Below are positions 1 through 6,610 of a stretch of 8,728 nt of DNA, piece after piece. The stretch's first letter is position 1. Each line of letters starts with the position of its first letter. This stretch comes from Clostridia bacterium. GTDB taxonomy: Bacteria; Bacillota; Clostridia; Christensenellales; Aristaeellaceae. The position numbers and the translations under genes are program-made. Location of the stretch: NCBI GenBank assembly GCA_900754755.1, contig CAAEEC010000332.1:1-8728 (forward strand). Direction: 5' to 3'. The notes under the pieces were generated by a model. That model saw nothing but the letters and a program-made list of their open reading frames with translations, was not told the DNA's origin and did not search any database.

Positions 1-215
1 CGAAGCCCCGAAGGGGTGGAGGGGCGAGGACAGCGCGAAGCGCTCCGCAGCCCCGGAATACCGGGCCAGCGAAGCGCAGGCCGGTGCGAAGACCCCAGTG
101 AAACAGGGAACATCGCAAGTGCGCTTTGCGCACGAAGCGAGGCGACCATGTTGAACTGTGGAACGGTGGCGCGGCGCAGCCGTGGCGGAGGGATTGCACA
201 AACTCCAGCGCAAAG
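1..215. repeat. Hairpin-rich noncoding segment, probable dispersed intergenic repeat
   Basis: No gene is convincing here. The short open frames lack ribosome binding sites and read as arginine/glycine-rich low-complexity peptide. What is visible is a chain of short inverted repeats: CCCC-GAA-GGGG at 6-16, AGCGC-GAA-GCGCT at 32-44, CCCGG-AATA-CCGGG at 52-65, GTGCGC-TTT-GCGCAC at 119-133, and CGCGGC-GCA-GCCGTG at 170-184 (one G-T wobble). The 119-133 stem sits inside a longer nested fold, with ACAG 103-106 against CTGT 156-159 and AACAT 109-113 against ATGTT 148-152. The 166-196 part (GGTGGC, hairpin, GGAGGGATTG) resembles, from memory, palindromic intergenic repeats common in gut Clostridia. 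It lies directly downstream of the GTPase gene. There is no T-tract in the leftward direction, so it is not a standard intrinsic terminator. Repeat status is inferred; no second copy is present in the window. Confidence 0.5.
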
Positions 216-2135
216 TCACCCATTTCGCATGTGCATATAGCCATCCGCCTGATCCCAAGGCACGAAAAAGCCCGCGCCGTGCGCACAAAACACGGAGCCA
301 GAGGGATTGGCGGTGTCCGCGTCTGGCGAATAGCCGATGCGCTCGATCACTTCCCGCGCGTTGTGGCAGGGTTCAAAGCCATCGCTTGCGCAGCTGAGCC
401 GCCCGCGGCCATGGGTATACGCCACGAGTTCCCGGGGATAGCCGCGCATGGTGGCCACGGGCGCGCGTCCTTGCAACCGGGCGGTTTCGCCGCGCAGTTC
501 GGGCGGATCATAGCACCCAGCCATTTTCTCAATATCTGCCATGGCGCGGCCCAGGGCTTCCCTCGGCACTTCCAACTCAAAGGCGTACATGGGTTCCAGC
601 AGAACGCTTTCCGCCTTCATCAACCCCTGGCGCACGGCGCGATAGGTGGCCTCGCGAAAGTCCCCGCCCTCGGTATGCTTGAGGTGCGCGCGTCCGCCGA
701 GGAGCGTGATCTTCATATCGGTGATTTCCGAACCGGTCAGCACGCCTTTGTGCCGTTTTTCCGCCAGGTGAGTCAAAATCAGGCGTTGCCAGTTGCGCTC
801 CAGTTGATCCACATGGCATTCGGAGGCAAACGCCAGCCCGCTGCCCCGCGCCCCGGGTTCGAGGCGCAGGTGTACTTCGGCATAGTGGCGCAGGGGTTCA
901 TAGTGCCCGGCCCCTTCCACAGCGCGCGCGATGGTTTCGCGATAGAGAATGGTTCCATCCTCAAAGCGCGCGTCCAGGCCAAAGCGTTCGCGCAGCAGGC
1001 TCGCGATCACCTCGATCTGCACTTCGCCCATGAGCTGCACATGAATTTCTTCCGACGCTTCTTCCCAGGCCACGCGCAGGGTCGGTTCCTCTTCCTCCAA
1101 TTGGCGCAGCCGCGCCAGCGCCTCGAGCAGGTTGCTGCCCTCCGGCAGGCGCAGGCGATAGCTGAGCACGGGTTCGAGCACGGGCAGGGCCGCGTCCGGC
1201 TCGCAGCCCAAGCCCTGACCGGGCCGGGTTTGCGTGAGCCCCGTCACCGCGCAAATCGTGCCTGCCTCCGCTTCCGGCACGGTTTCGCACTTTTCCCCGG
1301 AATACAGGCGAATCTGCGCCACCTTTTCCTCCAAGCCGTCATACTGGATGGGCGCGCGCACCTTCAGCGCGCCGCCGGTAATCTTCATGTGCGTGAGACG
1401 GTTGCCCTGCGCGTCACGCGTGATCTTGAAAACCTTCGCGCCGAACGCTTCGCCCCAGGCGCGCTGCGGCACATAGCGCGCCAGCCCGTCCAGCAGTTCC
1501 CGCACGCCTTCCAGCCGCAGCGCGGAGCCGAAATAGACCGGGAACACCTTCCGCTGCCCCACCAGGCGGGCGATTTCCGCCTCTTCCAGCGCGCCGGTTT
1601 GCAAATAGGCCTCCAGCAGGGTTTCGTTGCTCGTGGCCAGCGCCTCGCAAAATTCCTCGCCGCGCAAGGTGAAATCCACGCACGCCTCCGAAAGCCGCCC
1701 GAGCAGCCCCTCCAGCAGTGCCGCCTTCTCCACGCCCGGCTGATCCATCTTGTTCACGAACACAAAGGTGGGCACGCCCGTCCGAGCCAGCAGTTTCCAC
1801 AGCGTTTCGGTGTGGCCCTGCACGCCGTCCGCCCCGCTCACCAGCAAAATGGCGCAATCCAGCACTGGCAGGGTGCGCTCCGTTTCCGGGCTGAAATCCA
1901 CGTGCCCCGGCGTGTCCAGCAGCGTGATTTGCCAATCCTCCCACTGGAAGCGCGCCTGCTTGGCAAAAATCGTGATGCCGCGCTGCCGTTCCAGCGCGTG
2001 CGTATCCAAAAAAGCGTCCCTGCGGTCCACGCGGCCCAACTTGCGGATGGCGCCGCTTTCGTACAGGAGCGCCTCGGAAAGCGTCGTCTTCCCGGCGTCC
2101 ACGTGCGACAGGATGCCCAGCGTGCGTTTGTTCAA
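216..2135 (-). CDS. TetM/EF-G-like translation factor GTPase
   Basis: A 639-residue ribosome-dependent GTPase of the TetM/TetO/EF-G superfamily, expected to be cytoplasmic and to act on the ribosomal A site. All G motifs are intact: HVDAGKTT (11-18), RGIT with T54, DTPGH (74-78) with the catalytic-type H78, NKMD (128-131) and GSA (203-205). Beta-barrel domain II follows (about 230-310), then domains III to V, and a tail containing PSGSVFCAHGAGFFVPW (611-627). The length matches the family (about 640). In domain IV, the position where TetM and TetO carry YSPVSTPADFR reads AHLKHTEGGDFR (about 483-494), so the tetracycline-displacing loop is not conserved. A housekeeping or stress translation factor is as plausible as resistance. 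The start is a TTG codon, chosen because it gives the standard family N-terminus; an AGGGG-like ribosome binding site lies 6 bases upstream. It is transcribed alone, divergently from azlC, with a short leader of roughly 34 nt that leaves little room for a tet(M)-style attenuator. Confidence 0.88.
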   Translation of the reverse strand: MNKRTLGILSHVDAGKTTLSEALLYESGAIRKLGRVDRRDAFLDTHALERQRGITIFAKQARFQWEDWQITLLDTPGHVDFSPETERTLPVLDCAILLVSGADGVQGHTETLWKLLARTGVPTFVFVNKMDQPGVEKAALLEGLLGRLSEACVDFTLRGEEFCEALATSNETLLEAYLQTGALEEAEIARLVGQRKVFPVYFGSALRLEGVRELLDGLARYVPQRAWGEAFGAKVFKITRDAQGNRLTHMKITGGALKVRAPIQYDGLEEKVAQIRLYSGEKCETVPEAEAGTICAVTGLTQTRPGQGLGCEPDAALPVLEPVLSYRLRLPEGSNLLEALARLRQLEEEEPTLRVAWEEASEEIHVQLMGEVQIEVIASLLRERFGLDARFEDGTILYRETIARAVEGAGHYEPLRHYAEVHLRLEPGARGSGLAFASECHVDQLERNWQRLILTHLAEKRHKGVLTGSEITDMKITLLGGRAHLKHTEGGDFREATYRAVRQGLMKAESVLLEPMYAFELEVPREALGRAMADIEKMAGCYDPPELRGETARLQGRAPVATMRGYPRELVAYTHGRGRLSCASDGFEPCHNAREVIERIGYSPDADTANPSGSVFCAHGAGFFVPWDQADGYMHMRNG

Positions 2136-2175
2136 GCGGTTCCCCTACCTTCTGGCAATTTTCTGCGCCGCTTCC

Positions 2176-2204
2176 ATTATGCGCGATTTGGCCGCGCTTG
2201 TCAA
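2176..2204 (-). promoter_or_regulatory. Sigma-A promoter of the TetM-like gene
   Basis: On the minus strand, TTGACA (2199-2204) and CATAAT (2176-2181) are separated by exactly 17 bases. The -35 is a perfect match and the -10 matches at five of six positions. The inferred transcription start near 2169 gives a leader of about 34 nt before the TTG start codon. Inferred from consensus and position only. Confidence 0.65.
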
Positions 2205-2245
2205 GCCTTCGACCAGTCGCGCCACAGAAATCACAATTTTTTGGT

Positions 2246-2274
2246 TTGACAAAGGGCGCAAAAACGCGTACACT
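2246..2274 (+). promoter_or_regulatory. Sigma-A promoter of azlCD
   Basis: On the plus strand, TTGACA (2246-2251) and TACACT (2269-2274) are separated by exactly 17 bases. The inferred start near 2281 leaves a 5' leader of about 46 nt before the azlC start codon. It lies back to back with the leftward promoter, the two -35 boxes being about 41 bp apart. I see no clear operator dyad between them. Confidence 0.65.
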
Positions 2275-2326
2275 ATTGCAGAATGAATGTACCAAAGGAC
2301 ACAAAAGAAAAAGGGAGGGAACGCCC

Positions 2327-3040
2327 ATGGAAACATCTGCCCGGGCGGAATTTTCGCGCGGCGCGCGGGACGGCCTGCCCATCATGCTGGGCTATTTTGC
2401 CGTTTCCTTCACGCTGGGCATCGCGGCGCGCAACGCGGGCCTCAGCGCGTTTCAAGCGGGGCTGGCCAGCTTTCTTTTGAACGCCTCGGCGGGCGAATAC
2501 GCGGCTTTCAGCGCGATGGCGGCGGGCGCGGGCTATTTGGAGGCGGCCTTTATGGTGTTGGTGGCCAACGCGCGCTATCTTTTGATGTCCTTCGCGCTCA
2601 GCCAAAAACTCGCGCCCGCCACGCCCGTTTGGAAGCGGCTGTTGGTGGGCTATGACGTAACGGACGAAATCTTCGCCCTGGCCATTTCGCAAAGCGGCTT
2701 CGTGGCCCCGGCCTACATCTTCGGCGCGATGAGCGTGGCCATTCCCGGCTGGGCGGTGGGCACCTATTTGGGCGTGGCGGTGGGCAACCTGCTCACGCCG
2801 GGCCTGCTCAGCGCGCTATCCGTGGGGCTATATGGCATGTTCCTGGCCGTGATTCTGCCGCCCGCGCGCAAGGACAAAAAGCTGCTCGCGCTCATCCTCG
2901 TTTCCATGGCGCTGAGCTATGCCGTACGCGCGCTGCCGGGGCTCTCTTTCCTTTCGGACAATATGAAGACCATCGTGCTCACCGTGGGCATTTCGCTGCT
3001 GGCAGCGGTATTCTTTCCCATCCGGGAGGCAAAGGCATGA
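2327..3040 (+). CDS. azlC: AzlC family permease, large subunit of branched-chain amino acid exporter
   Basis: A 237-residue integral membrane protein of the AzlC family. With AzlD it forms a two-component exporter of branched-chain amino acids or analogues; the real substrate cannot be read from sequence. Family traits visible are the N-terminal FSRGARDGLPIMLGYFAVSF stretch (9-28), NARYLLMS (81-88) after the second hydrophobic region, VTDEIFAL (111-118), WAVGTYLGVAVGN (142-154), and hydrophobic segments up to the C-terminus. The length is typical. The frame is open further upstream, but ATG 2327 is chosen because AGGGAGG (2312-2318) sits 8 bases before it and the product then starts just ahead of the conserved region. 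It shares an ATGA overlap of 4 nt with azlD, so the two are cotranscribed and probably translationally coupled. Leucine-responsive control is possible by analogy with B. subtilis azl, but nothing in the sequence shows it. Confidence 0.92.
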   Translation: METSARAEFSRGARDGLPIMLGYFAVSFTLGIAARNAGLSAFQAGLASFLLNASAGEYAAFSAMAAGAGYLEAAFMVLVANARYLLMSFALSQKLAPATPVWKRLLVGYDVTDEIFALAISQSGFVAPAYIFGAMSVAIPGWAVGTYLGVAVGNLLTPGLLSALSVGLYGMFLAVILPPARKDKKLLALILVSMALSYAVRALPGLSFLSDNMKTIVLTVGISLLAAVFFPIREAKA

Positions 3041-3348
3041 GCAGAAACCCCTACCTTTATCTGTTTTTGATGGCCGCGGTGACCTACGCCGTGCGCGTGC
3101 TGCCGCTCACCCTGCTCAAGCGGCGCATCACCCATCCCATTTTGCATTCCTTCCTATACTATGTGCCCTATGTCACCCTCGCCGTGATGACGTTTCCCGC
3201 CATGGTGCAGGCCACGCAATCGCCCATTTCGGGCTTTTTGGCGCTCGCGGTGGGCGCAGTGGTGGCGTGGCGCGGCGGTTCGCTGTTCCTGGTGGCGGTT
3301 GCCGCCTGTGCGGCGGTGTTCCTGTGCGAACTGGCGCTGGGGCTATAA
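3037..3348 (+). CDS. azlD: AzlD family membrane protein, small subunit of branched-chain amino acid exporter
   Basis: A 103-residue membrane protein with the size and pattern of AzlD. It has a first hydrophobic segment with the family motif TYAVRVLPL (16-24), a basic turn KRR (28-30), a second segment (about 39-57), and two closely spaced C-terminal segments (about 65-77 and 81-103). It is the obligatory partner of AzlC in the known two-subunit exporters. Its ATG overlaps the azlC stop as ATGA, and GGGAGG lies 8 bases upstream, inside azlC. The gene ends only 33 bp from the 3' end of the convergent hydrolase gene, and no rightward intrinsic terminator is apparent, so antisense read-through into that gene is possible. 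Its TYAVR-LP stretch resembles SYAVRALP in the last part of AzlC. Confidence 0.92.
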   Translation: MSRNPYLYLFLMAAVTYAVRVLPLTLLKRRITHPILHSFLYYVPYVTLAVMTFPAMVQATQSPISGFLALAVGAVVAWRGGSLFLVAVAACAAVFLCELALGL

Positions 3349-3383
3349 AAGAACGCTCGCCCGCGCATAATCCACGCTGTTCT
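3344..3383 (-). terminator. Weak candidate intrinsic terminator of the leftward carbohydrate operon
   Basis: Read leftward from the hydrolase stop codon, AGAAC then GC (3383-3379 and 3377-3376, one bulged A) can pair with GCGTTCT (3356-3350). The loop is 19 nt. The stem is followed by TTTTATAG (3350-3344), sharing the first T with the stem. It is short, AT-closed and has a poor U-tract, so it is a weak call. It overlaps the azlD stop codon. No better terminator lies between the two convergent genes. Confidence 0.25.
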
Positions 3384-4968
3384 AACGCTTATATGCGGCG
3401 CACAGGCCGGTGAGGTAGCCCGCGCAATGGTGGATGCCGCCCTCGTCATCCAGAAAAGCGGGCAAATCGCTTTCGCGGGAGACGGGCGCGATGGAAAACT
3501 GCCGGGAAGCGTCGAAACCGTTCACAATCGTGCCGCGCAGCGCGTTCCAATCGCGCACAGCGTCGTTTCCCACGCCAACGATCAGGCTTTGCCCGGCCAC
3601 GTTCAGCCCTGCAATCCATTGCAAATTGGCCGTGGAAAGGGCGCGAAACGCCGCGTCGCCCCACAGGCGGTAAAAGGCTTCCGCCAGCGCGGCGGCATAG
3701 CCATAAATCTTGGCATGCCCATGGTACCAGCCGCTGAAATGCAAAAGCCCCCCTCCGGCATAAACGCCCGCGGGCAGAATGCCGAATGGGCTGCTCTGGC
3801 AAGCAGGCAAAAAATAGCCGTAGGCAAAGCGGCGTACGCCATCGAGCCAGGCGGCGCAACGCGCTTTTTCCGGATAGCACTCGCACAGCTCGATAAGCGG
3901 CAGGAGCCAGTGCGGCCTGTGCGCGCCCTGGTTGTAGTTTTTGTAGGGCAAATCCCACGCGCCGCAGTGCAAATTGGCCTTTTCGGAAAACGGGAAAGAA
4001 TCATAGGTGCGAAAATGCCCGTACAAGCCATATTCCGCCTCGCTTTGCGCAATCTGGCGGGTGAGGACCCAATCTGCGTAAGCGGCCGCCTGCTCCAGAT
4101 AGCCGGGCCGCCCCAGGCGGTGCAGCGCGAGCGCCGCGCCCAGCATTGCCAGCAAGTCGCGCGTCATCCATTCGCGCGGCGGGGTTTGCATGGTTGCGGG
4201 CGCGCCGTGGGTAATGGCGAAGCATTCGCTGGCAAAGTCCGCGCGCAGCGGCCCATGCTGCGCAATCCAGCGATAGCCCCGTTCGGCCCGCGCGGCATAT
4301 CCGGCAGCCTTATCCGGCCGCGATTTTGCCAGCAGGCGCGCCACACGCGCAAGAACCGCCGCGGCATTGGCGCAATTTCCCGTGGAGATGGCGGGATTGT
4401 GCCGGATTTCGTGCACAAATCCCCCTTCGGGCCGCTGACAAAGCGCGATGTAGTCCGCGCCGGTTGCGAGATGCGCTTCCACGCGCGCGCGCTCCGCCTC
4501 CGCCAACCGCCCGCTTTCCAGCAAATCGCACAGCGCCTCCAGCATGATGGCGTGGCTGCTGACCTCCTGCAATTCGCTGCCGCAATCGCGCCAGCCGCCC
4601 TCTGGGCGGTAGGCGTTGGCCGCGCGCACATCCAACTGCTCGAGCGACACGGCATACCAGCTCTGGTGCCAGAGCTGGTCACGGCCCACGCGCACGGGCG
4701 AAGCGCTTCCGTCGAGCAAGGTTTCGCCGCTTTCCACGCGCAGCTGATAATCTCCCGGCTGCTCCAAACCGCTGAAATCCAGCACGTTCCAGTTTGCACC
4801 CCACTTTTCGCCCCAGGGCGCAACGCTGCCCGCAAAGGCTTCTTCGCCCGTGATGGCGTTGCGCAGGGAAAACCGCGCGTCGGGCGCGGCATGGGCGATG
4901 AACGCGCGCTTGTCCCTGCCCACATCGTATCCCACCTGGGAATACACAATCTTGCATACGGGATCCAT
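3382..4968 (-). CDS. GH9-like glycoside hydrolase with CelD_N-type N-terminal domain, cytoplasmic
   Basis: A 528-residue protein resembling glycoside hydrolase family 9. Residues 5-95 look like the immunoglobulin-like CelD_N domain (IVYSQVGYDVGRDKRAFIA, then VLDFSGLEQPGDYQLRVESG). The rest is alpha-helical and fits an (alpha/alpha)6 barrel. The GH9 active-site motif DAGD corresponds to DCGSE at 128-132, so the second Asp is Ser. LNVAGQSLIVGVGN (455-468) matches the usual GRNPLG-S-V-G-G region. E509 in DDEGGIHHCAGYLTGL aligns with the catalytic Glu of the family. There is no signal peptide, so it should act in the cytoplasm on sugars brought in by the importer encoded just upstream. The start is placed at ATG 4968, which has AGGAG (4976-4980) 7 bases upstream; the in-frame ATG at 4974 is only 1 base from that site. 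Substrate is unknown. A non-catalytic role or a different sugar linkage is possible given the altered motif. Confidence 0.78.
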   Translation of the reverse strand: MDPVCKIVYSQVGYDVGRDKRAFIAHAAPDARFSLRNAITGEEAFAGSVAPWGEKWGANWNVLDFSGLEQPGDYQLRVESGETLLDGSASPVRVGRDQLWHQSWYAVSLEQLDVRAANAYRPEGGWRDCGSELQEVSSHAIMLEALCDLLESGRLAEAERARVEAHLATGADYIALCQRPEGGFVHEIRHNPAISTGNCANAAAVLARVARLLAKSRPDKAAGYAARAERGYRWIAQHGPLRADFASECFAITHGAPATMQTPPREWMTRDLLAMLGAALALHRLGRPGYLEQAAAYADWVLTRQIAQSEAEYGLYGHFRTYDSFPFSEKANLHCGAWDLPYKNYNQGAHRPHWLLPLIELCECYPEKARCAAWLDGVRRFAYGYFLPACQSSPFGILPAGVYAGGGLLHFSGWYHGHAKIYGYAAALAEAFYRLWGDAAFRALSTANLQWIAGLNVAGQSLIVGVGNDAVRDWNALRGTIVNGFDASRQFSIAPVSRESDLPAFLDDEGGIHHCAGYLTGLCAAYKR

Positions 4969-4991
4969 GTTCATTCTCCTATCCCAAACGG

Positions 4992-5013
4992 GCCCGGGGC
5001 CAAAGCCCCGGGC
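4992..5013 (-). promoter_or_regulatory. Intercistronic GC-rich hairpin between binding-protein and hydrolase genes
   Basis: A perfect 9-bp inverted repeat, GCCCGGGGC (4992-5000) and GCCCCGGGC (5005-5013), with a 4-nt loop, lies in the 70-nt gap between the two genes. On the transcribed minus strand it is followed by CCGTTTGGG rather than a U-tract, so it is not a standard terminator. A role in 3'-end protection of the upstream message, or as a partial attenuator lowering hydrolase expression relative to the binding protein, is inferred. Confidence 0.6.
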
Positions 5014-5038
5014 GCGACAGAATTGTTTTTTGCGGCGC

Positions 5039-6589
5039 TCATTGCGCTTTGCTGCGGTCGTAAGCGGTTTGCTGAATTTCCAGCATGGTTTCCAGGCCGA
5101 TGCCATTGAGCGTGGCGATATATTCGTCCCACCGCTCATCGATACCGCCATTTACGATAAAGTCCACGGCCATTTGCAGCGCGTATGTTTCCACATCGGT
5201 TTCCAGGAAGGCAAGCTCTTCGCTCTCCGCGTCCGTATACACCAGACCGGTGGGGAAGCAATCCGCTGCATCCGAGAGATATTCCGTGTAGATGGCGCAA
5301 TTCTCCAGCTTATTGTCCACCTGGTCAGAAATCACCTTGCGCGTGTCTTCCGCGATGCAGGGGGTGAACGGCCAGTGCGGCACGGATTTTACCAGGTCGG
5401 CCGCCACGGGATAGGCGCCCTCTTCCGTTTGCAACTTGCGGTACTGGCCATCCTCCGTCTTTTCCAGCCAGGTGCCAATCATGCCAAACCGCTGTTCGAT
5501 GCCTTTTTCCGGATCCACGAAATAATCCGCCCACTGGAGCGCCAGCTCGACGTTTTCGCAGGCGCTGGTGATGGAGATGCCGTTCAGGCTCAGGGCATAG
5601 ATGCGGCGGCTCCAGTGCCGTTCGCCGTCCACGCCCACCAGCGGCGGGATGGCCGTGTAGACTTTTTCGCCATACACGCTGTTCAGGTTGTCCTCAGACC
5701 AATACTGCGTGAAGCACACCAGCTTAGGCGTGGCCGTACACTTGGCCTCGAAGGCGGCCTGATCCATGGTGGCGAATTCGATATCGATCAGGCCCTCGCT
5801 GTACAGCGTGTGCAGGTATTTGAAGCCCTCTTTGTAAGCGTCGCTCGCGTAGCAATACACCACCGTATCGCCATCGAGATAATAGCGGCTATTGGAGACC
5901 GCCATGCCGAACGCGCCAAAGAAGCCGTCCAGGCCGGAAATGTGGTGGCTGCCGGTGAAGACGAATGACCAGGGAATTTCGTCGTCCACGCCGTTCTGGT
6001 TGTAGTCATAGCCCTTGATGGCGCGCAGGCACTCGTGAAATTCGTCCAGCGTGGTGGGCACTTCCAGGTCCAATTCTTCCAGCCAGCCCATGTTCACCAT
6101 GAACGCCTGGTTGCTGTCTTCCAGCCCCTCCGAAATGGCGGGGATGCTGTAGATGTGTCCGTCCGCCAGCGTGGAGGAGATGCGCAGATCGGGCCGCCGC
6201 TCATAGATGTCCATCAGATTGGGGCAATATTCCTCAATGAGACCGTCCAGCTGCACCAGGAACCCCTGGGACGCGTAGGAAATCACTTCGGTGTTGGAAA
6301 GTGTGCCAGGCCCCAGGATGATGTCCGGCAGGTCGCCCGTGGCAAAGGCGAGCTGCTTCTTTTCCGCCAGGGACGCGGAGGGCCATTCGATCCATTCGAC
6401 GATGACGCCGGTGTCTTCCTCGGCCCGCTTGAAGAAATCCATCTCCGCGAAGGCAGAGGAATCCACGCGCTTGTTGTAGGCCACGGTGAAGGTGACGGGT
6501 TCCTCCAGCGGGAACACGCTTTCCGCCAGGGCGGCGCTGGGCAACAGGCAGGCGAGGATGAGGATGAGTGCGAGAATCCGATGCTTCAT
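5039..6589 (-). CDS. Extracellular solute-binding protein of a carbohydrate ABC importer (LplA type)
   Basis: A 516-residue family 1 extracellular solute-binding protein that should capture an oligosaccharide and deliver it to the two permeases encoded just upstream. The N-terminus (MKHR, hydrophobic 5-20, ALA-ES) is a signal peptide with a type I site after residue 22. A Cys at 14 sits too early in the hydrophobic stretch to make a convincing lipobox, unlike most Gram-positive binding proteins. Family features are ATGDLPDII (83-91), VNMGWLEELDLEVPTTLDEF (165-184), the acidic, possibly calcium-binding stretch DYNQNGVDDEIP (195-206), and helical C-terminal lobes with many aromatic residues suited to sugar stacking. 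GAAAGGAG lies 9 bases before the ATG, and the gene follows the second permease after 21 nt. No ATPase gene is nearby, as is usual for importers sharing an MsmX/UgpC-type ATPase. The actual sugar cannot be deduced. Confidence 0.9.
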   Translation of the reverse strand: MKHRILALILILACLLPSAALAESVFPLEEPVTFTVAYNKRVDSSAFAEMDFFKRAEEDTGVIVEWIEWPSASLAEKKQLAFATGDLPDIILGPGTLSNTEVISYASQGFLVQLDGLIEEYCPNLMDIYERRPDLRISSTLADGHIYSIPAISEGLEDSNQAFMVNMGWLEELDLEVPTTLDEFHECLRAIKGYDYNQNGVDDEIPWSFVFTGSHHISGLDGFFGAFGMAVSNSRYYLDGDTVVYCYASDAYKEGFKYLHTLYSEGLIDIEFATMDQAAFEAKCTATPKLVCFTQYWSEDNLNSVYGEKVYTAIPPLVGVDGERHWSRRIYALSLNGISITSACENVELALQWADYFVDPEKGIEQRFGMIGTWLEKTEDGQYRKLQTEEGAYPVAADLVKSVPHWPFTPCIAEDTRKVISDQVDNKLENCAIYTEYLSDAADCFPTGLVYTDAESEELAFLETDVETYALQMAVDFIVNGGIDERWDEYIATLNGIGLETMLEIQQTAYDRSKAQ

Positions 6590-6610
6590 GGGTGTTCGCT
6601 CCTTTCTTTC

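Noticed and set aside
1..200. CRISPR array
   Set aside because: The hairpins differ in sequence and spacing. There is no direct repeat unit with regular spacers, and no cas gene.
16..240. Small protein of 74 residues in the left-edge region
   Set aside because: It follows the hairpin repeats, has no convincing ribosome binding site, and runs into the 3' end of the GTPase gene. It looks like translated repeat DNA.
126..2249. A 707-codon open frame on the plus strand antisense to the TetM-like gene
   Set aside because: It is a shadow of the GC-biased third positions of the real gene. The product is rich in His, Gln, Arg and Phe with no domain, there is no ribosome binding site, and the opposite strand encodes a complete, motif-perfect GTPase.
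4992..5030. Rho-independent terminator on the plus strand (hairpin plus T6 at 5025-5030)
   Set aside because: The T-run is 11 bases away from the stem, and no plus-strand gene lies upstream within reach, so a terminator call is not justified.
3427..5109. A 560-codon plus-strand frame opposite the GH9-like gene
   Set aside because: Same shadow effect: no recognisable motif, unnatural composition, and the minus strand carries clear family features.
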